In this document: positions 50,017 through 58,978 of the stretch, piece after piece | Numbering within the stretch: position 1 is the first letter of the stretch | How the letters are laid out: each line of letters starts with the position of its first letter | From: Streptomyces sp. SPB162 | GTDB lineage: Bacteria; Actinomycetota; Actinomycetes; Streptomycetales; Streptomycetaceae | NCBI RefSeq assembly: GCF_029504575.1 | Contig: NZ_JAQFII010000001.1 | Span: 6,269,001-6,333,000 of the forward strand | Reading direction: 5' to 3' | Length of the DNA stretch: 64,000 bases | Position numbers and translations under genes: made by a program | Notes under the pieces: generated by a model | Told to the model about the DNA's origin: nothing | Database searches by the model: none | What the model saw: the letters and a program-made list of their open reading frames with translations, nothing else

Positions 50017-51048
50017 TTAGAGCAGCGACAGCTGGGTCGGTCCCTCGACGGTCACCGGGGCGGCGGGCGCCGGGACCGCGCGCAGAGTGCCGGTGTGGGT
50101 CGGGCCGATGCCGAACTCCGTGGCGAACTCGTTCACCTGGCGCGTGATGCGGCGCTGGTACCACTTCGGGGCGTACGAGCCCTCCGCGTAGAGCGACTTG
50201 TAGCGGCTGAGCAGCCGCGGATGGTGCACGGAGAGCCAGGCCATGTACCACTCGCGGGCGCCCGGCCGCAGGTGCAGCGCGAGCGGGGTCACGGAGGTGC
50301 CCCCGGCCTCCGCGATGGCGCGGACCGTGGCGCGCAGCTGCTCCGGGGAGTCGCTGAGGTACGGCAGGACCGGCGCCATCAGGACGTGGCAGCGGATGCC
50401 GTTCTCGTTCAGCGTCCGGCAGACCTCCAGCCGCTTGCCGGGTGACGGGGTGCCGGGTTCGACCGTGCGCCACAGGTCGCGGTCGAGGAAGCCGACGGAG
50501 ACCGCCGTGGAGACCTCGGTGACCCGGGCCGCCTGCCGCAGCAGGTCCAGGTCGCGCAGGATCAGCGAGCCCTTGGTGAGGATCGAGAACGGGTTGGCGT
50601 GGTCGCGCAGCGCGCCGATGATGCCGGGCATGAGCCGGTAGCGGCCCTCGGCCCGCTGATAGCAGTCGACATTGGTGCCCATCGCGATGTGCTGACCCTG
50701 CCAGCGCGGCCCGGCGAGCTCCTTGCGCAGCAGTTCGGGCGCGTTCACCTTGACGACGATCTGCGAGTCGAAGTCGAGCCCGCTGTCGAGGTCCAGATAG
50801 CTGTGCGTCTTGCGGGCGAAACAGTAGACGCAGGCGTGGCTGCAGCCCCGGTACGGGTTGACGGTCCAGTCGAACGGCATCTGCGAGGCGCCGGGTACCC
50901 GGTTCACGATCGAGCGGGCCCGTACCTCGTGGAAGGTGATGCCGCGGAATTCGGGGGTGTCGAAGGTCCGGGTGACCACGTCCGTCCCGAACAGCGCGGG
51001 CGTGGTGGCGGTGGCGGCCTCGTCGCGGCCCAGGTTGTCCCAGCGCAT
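50017..51048 (-). CDS. Rv2578c-like radical SAM protein
   Basis: The protein has about 343 residues. ATG 51048 has GGAGG 5 bases upstream. The iron-sulfur motif C-x3-C-x2-C is Cys69, Cys73 and Cys76 in NPYRGCSHACVYCFARKTH, followed by the usual barrel. The sequence is close in pattern to the Rv2578c family (DNA-repair photolyase-like, related to spore photoproduct lyase), whose reaction is not settled. The upstream LexA-like box at 51079-51094 fits a DNA-damage role. The GNAT gene follows on the same strand. Confidence 0.87.
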   Translation of the reverse strand: MRWDNLGRDEAATATTPALFGTDVVTRTFDTPEFRGITFHEVRARSIVNRVPGASQMPFDWTVNPYRGCSHACVYCFARKTHSYLDLDSGLDFDSQIVVKVNAPELLRKELAGPRWQGQHIAMGTNVDCYQRAEGRYRLMPGIIGALRDHANPFSILTKGSLILRDLDLLRQAARVTEVSTAVSVGFLDRDLWRTVEPGTPSPGKRLEVCRTLNENGIRCHVLMAPVLPYLSDSPEQLRATVRAIAEAGGTSVTPLALHLRPGAREWYMAWLSVHHPRLLSRYKSLYAEGSYAPKWYQRRITRQVNEFATEFGIGPTHTGTLRAVPAPAAPVTVEGPTQLSLL

Positions 51049-51078
51049 GACGCCCTCCTCAGTAGCTCTCCCGCATAA

Positions 51079-51094
51079 TAGAACATATATTCGG
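51079..51094. promoter_or_regulatory. Candidate LexA (SOS) box
   Basis: TAGAACATATATTCGG differs at one position from the GAAC-N4-GTTC core used by Gram-positive and actinobacterial LexA. On the minus strand it reads CGAATATATGTTCTATTAT, so the box sits next to a TATTAT -10 for the radical SAM gene. It lies 31-46 bases before that start codon, in an otherwise GC-rich region. Confidence 0.5.
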
Positions 51095-51150
51095 TTAGCG
51101 CGTGTGATTGGCTTGCCCGGCACATGCGGGCACGGACCGGAGGAGACAAA

Positions 51151-51600
51151 ATGGCGCAGGTCGAGGCCACCACCCAGCGGGTCATCGAGGCGGAGGCGGA
51201 GCGCGTGTACGACGCTCTCGCGGACTACACGGGCACCAGGAAGACCCTGCTCCCCGAGCAGTTCAGCGAGTACGAGGTCCGCGAGGGCGGCAGCGGCGCC
51301 GGCACGCTGGTGCACTGGAAGCTGCAGGCGACCAGCAAGCGGATCCGCGACTGCCTCTTCGACGTCACCGCGCCGACCGCGGGACAGCTGGTCGAGGCGG
51401 ACCGCAACTCGTCCATGGTCACCACATGGACGGTGACCCCGTCGGGCAGCGGCCGGTCCAAGGTCGTCGCCACCACCACGTGGGACGGCGCCGGCGGCAT
51501 CGGCGGCTTCTTCGAGCGGACCTTCGCCCCCAAGGGTCTCGGTCGCATCTACGACGAGGTGCTCGCGAAGCTCGCCGCCGAGGTCGAGACGGCCAAGTAG
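51151..51600 (+). CDS. SRPBCC (START/Bet v1-like) family protein
   Basis: The protein has about 149 residues. ATG 51151 has GGAGGAG upstream. The pattern ATTQRVIEAEAERVYDALAD, then a beta-sheet with GAGTLVHWKL and MVTTWTVTPSGSG, ending in a long helix KGLGRIYDEVLAKLAAEVE, fits the polyketide-cyclase/START-like cavity fold. Such proteins bind hydrophobic ligands. Ligand unknown. It is divergent from the radical SAM gene and shares the intergenic region with the LexA-like box. Confidence 0.82.
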   Translation: MAQVEATTQRVIEAEAERVYDALADYTGTRKTLLPEQFSEYEVREGGSGAGTLVHWKLQATSKRIRDCLFDVTAPTAGQLVEADRNSSMVTTWTVTPSGSGRSKVVATTTWDGAGGIGGFFERTFAPKGLGRIYDEVLAKLAAEVETAK

Positions 51601-51696
51601 CCGTCCCTCGAAGCTCCTTCGGGTTCGATCGTTCACTGATACGGGTGGTTCTGCATCGCTTCGGAGAATCGTCGCGCTTGTTCGTCGTTGTCGCTT

Positions 51697-51860
51697 AGGG
51701 CTTGTCCGGCCGATCATGGGCGGTCCAGTCGTCGTCCGGTGCGGTGCCTCGCAAGGCGCCGAAGCGCCCGCATACCGGTGTGTATGCGATGTTTCGGTAA
51801 CGCCGCGAGGGACCGTGCCGGGCGGCGAAGGGTCCGTTGGTGATCGGCCGGGCAGGCCCT
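51697..51860. repeat. MITE-like 164-bp element with inverted ends
   Basis: The two ends are near-identical inverted copies. The left begins AGGGCTTGTCCGGCCGATCA (51697-51716), and the reverse complement of the right end reads AGGGCCTGCCCGGCCGATCA, 18 of 20 matches. The similarity continues inward with many T/C differences that keep G-U pairing in RNA, to a perfect CGCATAC/GTATGCG stem (51769-51775 and 51782-51788) around a 6-base loop. The element thus folds into one long hairpin. No reading frame and no clear target-site duplication are visible. It fills most of the gene-less stretch 51601-51907. Confidence 0.65.
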
Positions 51861-51907
51861 GATGCGGGAATTGGGTGACGGAGCAGGCGCGACGAGGGGA
51901 GCGGCAC

Positions 51908-54358
51908 GTGGGCGGAACCACTCTGGTCGAACGGGCCGGGAGGTCCGGGCGGGCCGCACCGGCGGACGGCGGCGCGAGGCCGGCCGGCCCCGAGCCGGCC
52001 GATGCCCCGCCGCCCGGCGCGGACGGCCCGTCCGGTTCGGCCACCGGCATCCCACCGGCCGACTTGACCCCGCGCCGGGTGCGGCTGGTCTTCCTCGGCC
52101 TGATGCTCACGCTGCTGCTCGCCGCCCTCGACCAGATGATCGTGGCGACCGCGCTTCCGAAGATCGTCGGAGAGCTGCACGGCCTGGAGAAGATGTCCTG
52201 GGCCGTCACCGCGTACCTGCTCGCCTCGACCATCGGACTGCCGATCTACGGCAAGCTCGGCGACCTCTTCGGCCGCAAGCGCGTCTTCCAGTTCGCGATC
52301 GTCGTGTTCGTCATCGGCTCGGCGCTGGCCGGCTGGTCGCGCACGATGGACCAGCTGATCGCCTTCCGCGCGGTGCAGGGAGTCGGCGGCGGCGGGCTCA
52401 TGATCGGTGTGCAGGCGATCATGGCGGACATCGTCCCGCCCCGCGAACGCGGCCGCTACATGGGCCTGATCGGCGCCGCCTACGGGGTGGCGTCGGTCGC
52501 CGGACCGCTGCTGGGCGGCTTCTTCACCGATCACACCAGCTGGCGCTGGTGCTTCTACATCAACGTGCCGTTCGGGCTGTTCACCCTCGCCCTGATCAGC
52601 GTCGTGCTGCGGCTGCCCCGCCCCACGATCCGGCCGCGCCTCGACGTGCTGGGCGCGCTGCTGCTCGCAGCAGGCTCCACCTGCCTGGTGCTGCTCACCA
52701 GTTGGGGTGGCACCACCTACGCCTGGCGCTCGGAGATGATCGTCGGTCTGGGCGCGGGCGCCCTCGTCAGCGCCGTCCTCTTCGTTCTGACCGAGCACTT
52801 CGCGGCCGAGCCCGTCATCCCGCTGCGGCTCTTTCGGGACGGTGTCTTCGCCGTCACCGCGCTGGTCGGCGCGGTCGTCGGCGTCGCGCTCTTCGGCGCC
52901 GCCAGCTATCTGCCGACCTTCCTGCAGATGGTCGACGGCGCCAGCGCCACCGGCTCCGGGCTGCTGATGCTCCCGATGATGCTCGGCGTCGTCCTCGCCT
53001 CGATCGCCTCCGGCCAGCTGATCAGCAGGACCGGCCGCTACAAGGTCTTCCCGCTGCTCGGCGGCGCGCTCTCCGCGCTCGGTATGTGGCTGCTGTCCCT
53101 GCTGGACGCGCAGACGTCCCGGATCGAGTACAGCGCCTTCATGGCGGTGCTCGGCCTCGGCATCGGACTCGTGCTGCCCGTCCTGGTGCTCGCCGTGCAG
53201 AACTCGGTGCGCCCGGCCGACATCGGCGCCGCGACCAGTGCCAACAACTACTTCCGGCAGATCGGCGGTTCCGTCGGCGCCGCCGTCTTCGGCACGCTCT
53301 TCGCCAACCGGCTGGCCAACCGGCTGGCCGCCGAACTCCCGCGCGGCGCCCACCTGCCGGACCCGCAGTCGATCACCCCGCAACTGGTGCGCACCCTGCC
53401 CGCCGCGGTGCGGGACGGCTACGTCCAGGCGTACGCCGCGGCGATGCCGCGGATCTTCCTGTACCTGGTGCCGGTGCTCGTCCTCGGCTTCCTGCTCGCA
53501 TTCCTCCTGAAGGAGAAACCCCTGGTGACCCAGCACGTCCCCGTCTCCGATCCCGCCGTCCCGCCGGCCAGGACGGCCGTCGGGCGGCCCGCCGACACCG
53601 GGGGAGTCCCCGTCTGCGGCTCCGTCCAGCACTCCGACGGAACCTCGGTGGGCCGGGCCGCGCTCACCCTGATCGACGTCACCGGCCGGCAGATCGGCCG
53701 CGGGGCGACGGGCGAGGACGGGCGGTACGCGCTGAGCACCCCGGGCACCGGCAGCTACGTACTGATCGCGGCCGCCGGCGGCCACCAGCCGCAGGCCGTC
53801 AGCGTGACCGTCGGTGACCGGCCGGTCGAACTGGACGTGGTGCTCGACGGCGCCGGACGGCTGGCCGGCACGGTCCGCACCGCGGACGGCACCCCGGTCC
53901 GCGACGCCATCGTGACGCTCACGGACGTACGCGGCGACGTCGTGTCCAGCACCGGCAGCACCCGCGAGGGCGGCTACGTGCTGACCGACCTGGTGGCGGG
54001 TGAGTACACGCTGGCCGCCAGCGCCCCCGCCTACCGTCCCGCCGCGCTGCCGGTCTCGGTGCAGGCCGCCCGCGAGAGCCGGCAGGACGTCGAGCTGGCC
54101 GGGGGAGCGGTGCTGCGCGGCACCGTGCGGGCGCCCGGCGGGCGGGTGGTCGAGGACGCCCGGGTCACCCTGCTCGACGCGGCGGGCAACGTGGTGGACT
54201 CGGTGACGACGGGGGCCGACGGGCACTTCCGCTTCGTCGACCTGGCGACCGGCGAGTACACCGTGATCGCCGCCGGCTACCCGCCGGTGGCCACCGTCCT
54301 GCAGGTCGCCGGCGGCGGACGCACCGAGCGCGACCTGCAGCTGGGACACGAGGACTGA
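51908..54358 (+). CDS. DHA2-type MFS exporter fused to three beta-sandwich repeats
   Basis: The protein has about 816 residues. GTG 51908 has GAGGGGAG upstream; GTG 51875 would add 11 residues. Residues about 45-550 are a 14-helix MFS drug exporter: LDQMIVATALPKIVGEL, GKLGDLFGRKRVFQF and VQGVGGGGLMIGVQAI. From about 567 to 812 come three repeats of about 80 residues of the CarboxypepD-regulatory/CNA-B type, each with a GTV-x(8)-A-x-VTL start and a G-x-Y/F strand. They should lie on one face of the membrane at the C-terminus. Such a tail on an exporter is unusual. Drug or metabolite export is likely. Confidence 0.85.
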   Translation: MGGTTLVERAGRSGRAAPADGGARPAGPEPADAPPPGADGPSGSATGIPPADLTPRRVRLVFLGLMLTLLLAALDQMIVATALPKIVGELHGLEKMSWAVTAYLLASTIGLPIYGKLGDLFGRKRVFQFAIVVFVIGSALAGWSRTMDQLIAFRAVQGVGGGGLMIGVQAIMADIVPPRERGRYMGLIGAAYGVASVAGPLLGGFFTDHTSWRWCFYINVPFGLFTLALISVVLRLPRPTIRPRLDVLGALLLAAGSTCLVLLTSWGGTTYAWRSEMIVGLGAGALVSAVLFVLTEHFAAEPVIPLRLFRDGVFAVTALVGAVVGVALFGAASYLPTFLQMVDGASATGSGLLMLPMMLGVVLASIASGQLISRTGRYKVFPLLGGALSALGMWLLSLLDAQTSRIEYSAFMAVLGLGIGLVLPVLVLAVQNSVRPADIGAATSANNYFRQIGGSVGAAVFGTLFANRLANRLAAELPRGAHLPDPQSITPQLVRTLPAAVRDGYVQAYAAAMPRIFLYLVPVLVLGFLLAFLLKEKPLVTQHVPVSDPAVPPARTAVGRPADTGGVPVCGSVQHSDGTSVGRAALTLIDVTGRQIGRGATGEDGRYALSTPGTGSYVLIAAAGGHQPQAVSVTVGDRPVELDVVLDGAGRLAGTVRTADGTPVRDAIVTLTDVRGDVVSSTGSTREGGYVLTDLVAGEYTLAASAPAYRPAALPVSVQAARESRQDVELAGGAVLRGTVRAPGGRVVEDARVTLLDAAGNVVDSVTTGADGHFRFVDLATGEYTVIAAGYPPVATVLQVAGGGRTERDLQLGHED

Positions 54359-54410
54359 CGGCCGGCGGGGTGGACGGGCCGGGGGCGCGCATCGTGCGGA
54401 ACTCGCCCGG

Positions 54411-54444
54411 CGCCCGGCGCGGCGAGGGAGACGTGCGCCGGGCG
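54411..54444. terminator. Terminator between convergent genes
   Basis: CGCCCGGCGC (54411-54420) and GCGCCGGGCG (54435-54444) form a perfect 10-bp stem with a 14-base loop. It lies between the ends of the MFS gene and the leftward membrane protein gene. Confidence 0.6.
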
Positions 54445-54454
54445 GCGCCCGGGG

Positions 54455-56104
54455 TCAGTCGTTCTTCTTGCAGGGCGTCCCGCGGGACAGGGCGTAGCGC
54501 CCGCCTATCCGGTAGGTGCCCGGGGCCGGGGCGTACAGCCGGGTCCAGTCGCCGTCCTGAGCGAGGCAGCCGTGGTCGGAGTCCGTGGCTCCCGCGATCC
54601 CGAGCCAGGGCGACCACGGGATGCGCAGCAGCACCGGGCCCGCCTGGGGCACCTCGACGACCAGCTCGGCCGGCCCCGCCTGGCGGACGACCGACGGGGG
54701 GTCGGCCATCGGCGCGGCGCCCGTCACGCTGTACAGGCGCCAGTGGTCGTCCTGCCAGACCGGCTGCAGCCAGGCGTGCCCGGCCGCGACGATCTTCGCC
54801 TCCGCGACGGCCGCGCCGTCCGGTTCGTCCGCCGGCAGAACGACGTATCCGACGCCCCAGTGCTGCAGCCAGGCCAGGTAGGTGGCCGGTGTGAGGGTGC
54901 CGTCGTAGAAGAGCGGGTTGCGTTCGACGTCCGCCTGCCGGTTCCAGCCGCGGGCGAGGTTGACGTGCGGGGCTATCCCCGACGCCTCCCAGTGCGAGCG
55001 CAGCGGGACGACCTCGACCCGGCCGCGGTCGGCACCGACCCGGGCCAGTTCGTCGATGAGTCCCTGGGCGTGCTGGATGGTCGCCGTGACGGGCGCGGTG
55101 TTGACCAGGTCCGTGACGGGTTTGGCGACCTGCCAAACGGCGACGGCGAGGAACGCCGTGAAGATGACGAGGGTCTTGCGGCCCCGGTCGGTGCGCCCGA
55201 CCGCGGCGGCGAGCAGCGCGGTGCCGCCGAAGAGCAACGAGAGCCGCTCGACGTTGCTGCCGATCGGCGACGGGACCGCCCAGGTCAGCGCTATGCCCGC
55301 GGCGTACACCCAGGACCCGGTGATGAGGGTGCGCCAGGACTTCGGTGCCAGGAGCGCCACCAGGACCGCGGTGGCCAGCGGCAGCGCGGCGAAGTACCAG
55401 GTGAACGGCTGCACCCCGTAGAAGGGGAACAGCAGCGAGGTGCCGCCGACCACGACCGGTGGGCTCGCGGCCAGGATGTACGCGTGCTTGCGGCGCCCGG
55501 TCAGGAAAAGGGCGCCCGCCAGGACCTCGATGAACAGGCCGGCCACGGGGCTGCACATGGTGGCGACCGCGCCCAGCGCGGAGGCGCCGACGATGCGCGA
55601 GGTCCGCTGGTCGTCCTCGGGGAGGACGAGGGCGGTGGCGCCGAGCGCGAAGAGCATGCCGAGCGCGAACGTCACCCGGCCCGACGCCACGTCGCACCAC
55701 AGGGCGAACGCCGTCCACAGGGCGGGCAGCATCGGCCGCCGGATCCGGTAGCGGACCAGCAGGTGCGCGGCGACGGTCGCGGAGAGTGTGCCCGCGATCA
55801 CCGCGGTCGTACGGACCCCGAGCCACGCCATGATGTAGGGCGACAGGATGCTGTACGAGGCGGGGTGCATGCCGCCGTACCAGGAGAGGTTGTAGGCGGA
55901 GTCAGGGTGTTCGCGGATGAAGTCCGTCCACGCGAACTGGGCGGCCATGTCGCCGGCGTCCTTGGCCAGGAACACCGCCCAGACGATGTGCAGCAGCGCC
56001 GCGAACAGCGTCGCGGCCATCACGGGCCGGCGCGGATCCGCCAGCCGGAGAAAGGACTTGGGGCGTTTCTCGGCGGCCCAGCCCACGGTCTCCCAGGTGG
56101 TCAA
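54455..56104 (-). CDS. Large membrane protein of unknown function (GT-C-like architecture)
   Basis: The protein has 549 residues from TTG 56104, with GGAAGAG 7 bases upstream. About ten membrane helices (residues 28-330) are followed by a soluble C-terminal domain of about 200 residues. The loop after helix 1 has DAYNLSWYGGMHPASY-like residues (SAYNLSWYGGMHPASYS), similar in layout to GT-C glycosyltransferases that use lipid-linked sugars. The C-terminal part has WLQHWGVGYVVLP and strand-rich ends. I do not recognise a named family. The start, in a gap without other genes, suggests an independent unit. Confidence 0.7.
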   Translation of the reverse strand: MTTWETVGWAAEKRPKSFLRLADPRRPVMAATLFAALLHIVWAVFLAKDAGDMAAQFAWTDFIREHPDSAYNLSWYGGMHPASYSILSPYIMAWLGVRTTAVIAGTLSATVAAHLLVRYRIRRPMLPALWTAFALWCDVASGRVTFALGMLFALGATALVLPEDDQRTSRIVGASALGAVATMCSPVAGLFIEVLAGALFLTGRRKHAYILAASPPVVVGGTSLLFPFYGVQPFTWYFAALPLATAVLVALLAPKSWRTLITGSWVYAAGIALTWAVPSPIGSNVERLSLLFGGTALLAAAVGRTDRGRKTLVIFTAFLAVAVWQVAKPVTDLVNTAPVTATIQHAQGLIDELARVGADRGRVEVVPLRSHWEASGIAPHVNLARGWNRQADVERNPLFYDGTLTPATYLAWLQHWGVGYVVLPADEPDGAAVAEAKIVAAGHAWLQPVWQDDHWRLYSVTGAAPMADPPSVVRQAGPAELVVEVPQAGPVLLRIPWSPWLGIAGATDSDHGCLAQDGDWTRLYAPAPGTYRIGGRYALSRGTPCKKND

Positions 56105-56385
56105 CGGTTTCTCTTCCAGTCGCGGGTCCTACGTGCTCCGGCATGGATCCCCACCCCGCCGGAGTCGAACTCGCACCACGGATCTGGAGTTCGAACAGAG
56201 AGCAAGGACGCTAGCACGTGTCCAGAGGGGCGCTCACGCGCGGGCGTGCGCCCGGATTCCGGTATTGCCCTTCGCGGCACCCCTGTCCGGCCGTACGGTG
56301 GTACAGGTGCCGCAGATCTTGCGCCGGGACGGGGGTCCTGGACCGGTTCTGTGATGCGGCTCCCAGGGAAGGAGCCCACCCAGCC

Positions 56386-58872
56386 ATGGACCGCCGCACT
56401 CCTCCGGGGCTGTCCGGACGGATCCCGCTCGCGGTGATCGTCGTGGACGGCGCGGGACTCGTATCGCACTGGAGCACCGGTGCGCGCAAACTCTTCGGTT
56501 GCTCCAGGGAAGAGGCCGTGGGCCGCCCCGCGGTGGATTTACTCCCGGTCTCCGGCGCCCTGAACAGCGCGGCAGCGGACGAGGCCGACCCTGACGAGAA
56601 CTTCGGCCCGGAGCTGGACGCCTCCCTCAGCGGCGAGACCGCATACCCGACGGCGGGTCGGGCCCGGCTCTTCGACGACTTCCACGGCGGCGGGGACCGC
56701 GAGGACGGGCCCGTGGACGTCCTGTGGTGGGCGTACCCGCTCGTCGGACCGGGGCCCGAGCGGCTGCTCGTGCTGGCGGCCGACGCGGGACAGGTGCATC
56801 CGCCGCCGAATTCGGGCCAGGACGAGAGCCGGGATTCCGGCCAGGATTACGCGGCGGAGATGACAGCCGGGGAATTCGAACGGATCGCACCCGGCTTCGC
56901 GCTGCACACCGAGTTCTCCGGCGCGGACCAGCTCGCCAAGCGGCTGCCCGAGATCCTGCCGAGCATGAACCCCGCGGAAAGCGCCCGGATCGTCTACCAG
57001 GTGCTGGAGCTGGGCTACCCGGTGCTGGAGTTCAGCCGGCACGACCGGGTGCCGGTCACGCCCGACTGGGGGGTGCCCAGGCGCGACGAACGGCGGGCCA
57101 GGCGCCGGGCCGCCGCGGCGGCCACTCAGCTGGACCCGCAGGCCGCTGCGCCGGCCGACCTGGCGCCCGACCTCGAGTACGCGGCGGTGCGCGAGCACCT
57201 CGAGTTCCTCAACGAGGTCAGTGCCCGCATCGGCACCTCGCTGGACCTGGCCCGCACGATCCAGGAGGTCAGTGCCGCCGTGGTGCCGCGCTTCACCGAC
57301 GTCGCGGGCTCGTACCTGCGCGAGCAGGTGCTCGCCGGTGAGGGGTTTCCCGACGGGCCGCCGGACGTCACCACCATGTGGTACCGGGTGGCCGTCGAGC
57401 ACACCGACGAGCCGGGGCGCTGGGACGACGTGGTGCCGGTCGGCGAGTCGATGCCGTTCCCCGAGCAGACGCCCTTCTTCCAGTGCATGACCAGCGGCCA
57501 ACCGGTGCTCGTGCCGCGGATCTCCGAGCAGATGGGCAACGCGATCGCCGCGCAGTTCGAGAAGCGCGACATCAGCCCGCTGATCAACAACCGGTCGATG
57601 CTGGTGGTGCCGCTCAAGGCTCGCAACGTGGTGCTCGGCTTCATGATCCTGCTGCGCCACCAGGAACGTCCGGACTTCAACGACATGGACCGGGCGACGG
57701 GCGCGGAGTTCGCCGCCCGCGCCGGCCTCGTGCTGGACAACGCCCGCATGTACACGTTCCAGGAGAACGTCGCCGACACCCTCCAGGACAGCATGCTGCC
57801 GCAGATCACCCCGCGGATGCCGGGGTGCGACGTGGCCACCCGCTACCTGCCCGGGACCCGGATGGGCCGGGTCGGCGGCGACTGGTTCGACACGATCAAG
57901 CTGGCCGGCTCGCGGCTGGCGCTCGTCGTCGGCGATGTCATGGGACACGGTCTGAACTCCGCCGCGATGATGGGCCAGTTGCGCACCGCCGTGCAGACCA
58001 TGGCGGCGATGGGCATGCCGCCCGCCCAACTGCTGCGCAATCTCGACGACCTGGCGCAGCGCCTCGGCGAGCACTACCTGGCCACCTGCCTTTACGCCGT
58101 CTACGACCCGATCGAGTCGGAGCTGGTGATATCCAACGCCGGACACATCCCGCCGGTCCTGGTGCGGGCCGCCGACGGGCGCAGCGAGCTGCTCGAGGTA
58201 CCGACCGGCGCGCCCATCGGGGTGGGCGGCATACCGTTCGAGACGGTCACGGTGCGGGTCGCGCAGGGCGACCGGCTGGTGCTGTGCACCGACGGGCTGG
58301 TCGAGGTGCGCGGGCAGGACATCGGCGCGGGGCTGGCCGCGCTGTGCGAGAGCGCCGCCCACCCGGCGGCGTCGATGGACGACGCCTGCGACACGATCAT
58401 CCGCGCGCTCAACCCGCGCGGCGGCCGCAAGGACGACGTCGCGCTGCTGATGGCCCGGCTCAACGGCATCCCGCGGTCCGACGTCGCGACGTGGCAGCTG
58501 GCCCGTGATCCGCGCGAGGTCGCGCGCGCCCGCCGGCTGACCCGCGACACGCTGCGCGAGTGGGATCTGGAGGAGGCCTCCGAGACCGCCGAGCTGCTGG
58601 TCGGCGAGATCGTCACCAACGCCGTGCGGCACGCGGACAGCGGGGACATCGAGCTGCGCCTGGTGCGGGCGGACGCGCTGCTGTGCGAGGTGACGGACGA
58701 CGACCACTCGGTCCCCATCCTGCTGAACACCGGCCCCGAGGAGGGTTACGGACGGGGCATGCGCATCGTGAGCCGGCTGGCGCGGCAGTGGGGGACGAGC
58801 CGTTCGGCACGGGGCAAGACGGTCTGGTTCGAACAGACGCTGCCGCGCTCGGCGGCGCGACGGCGGCGCTGA
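56386..58872 (+). CDS. PAS-GAF-SpoIIE phosphatase with C-terminal anti-sigma-type ATPase
   Basis: The protein has about 828 residues. ATG 56386 has AAGGAG upstream. Domains in order: PAS (about 8-65, AVIVVDGAGLVSHWSTGARK); a linker; GAF (about 265-455); PP2C/SpoIIE (about 469-690) with metal Asp in GGDWFD and GDVMGHGLNSAAM and in CTDGLVE; and a HATPase_c_2 domain (about 702-828) with ELLVGEIVTNAVRHA as the N-box. This is the streptomycete type that dephosphorylates anti-anti-sigma factors and also binds sigma factors like RsbW/SpoIIAB. The input signal is probably sensed by PAS and GAF. Two 30-bp repeats follow the stop. Confidence 0.92.
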   Translation: MDRRTPPGLSGRIPLAVIVVDGAGLVSHWSTGARKLFGCSREEAVGRPAVDLLPVSGALNSAAADEADPDENFGPELDASLSGETAYPTAGRARLFDDFHGGGDREDGPVDVLWWAYPLVGPGPERLLVLAADAGQVHPPPNSGQDESRDSGQDYAAEMTAGEFERIAPGFALHTEFSGADQLAKRLPEILPSMNPAESARIVYQVLELGYPVLEFSRHDRVPVTPDWGVPRRDERRARRRAAAAATQLDPQAAAPADLAPDLEYAAVREHLEFLNEVSARIGTSLDLARTIQEVSAAVVPRFTDVAGSYLREQVLAGEGFPDGPPDVTTMWYRVAVEHTDEPGRWDDVVPVGESMPFPEQTPFFQCMTSGQPVLVPRISEQMGNAIAAQFEKRDISPLINNRSMLVVPLKARNVVLGFMILLRHQERPDFNDMDRATGAEFAARAGLVLDNARMYTFQENVADTLQDSMLPQITPRMPGCDVATRYLPGTRMGRVGGDWFDTIKLAGSRLALVVGDVMGHGLNSAAMMGQLRTAVQTMAAMGMPPAQLLRNLDDLAQRLGEHYLATCLYAVYDPIESELVISNAGHIPPVLVRAADGRSELLEVPTGAPIGVGGIPFETVTVRVAQGDRLVLCTDGLVEVRGQDIGAGLAALCESAAHPAASMDDACDTIIRALNPRGGRKDDVALLMARLNGIPRSDVATWQLARDPREVARARRLTRDTLREWDLEEASETAELLVGEIVTNAVRHADSGDIELRLVRADALLCEVTDDDHSVPILLNTGPEEGYGRGMRIVSRLARQWGTSRSARGKTVWFEQTLPRSAARRRR

Positions 58873-58876
58873 CGGG

Positions 58877-58936
58877 GCGGCGGGGCCGCCGCGTAACCGA
58901 GGTACCGCGGCGGGGCCGCCGCGTAACCGAGGTACC
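58877..58936 (+). repeat. Perfect 30-bp tandem duplication with hairpins
   Basis: Two identical 30-base units (58877-58906 and 58907-58936) start 4 bases after the phosphatase stop. Each begins with a 7-bp stem GCGGCGG-GG-CCGCCGC and ends ACCGAGGTACC. The pair may act as a double terminator. Confidence 0.8.
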
Positions 58937-58978
58937 GAGTCACTGAGGTTCCGGTCGCATCCTGGGGAGTTCCGAAAA

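Noticed and set aside
51695..54349. An 884-codon minus-strand frame opposite the MFS gene
   Set aside because: Its composition is Gln/His/Arg/Glu-rich as expected for the complement of a membrane protein gene, and it has no motif or ribosome binding site.
56150..56210. tRNA-like TTCGAACTCC and GAGTTCGACTCC segments before the SpoIIE-type gene
   Set aside because: They resemble T-loops, but the flanking bases do not form a T-stem and no acceptor or anticodon arm can be drawn. I see no attachment-site repeat either.
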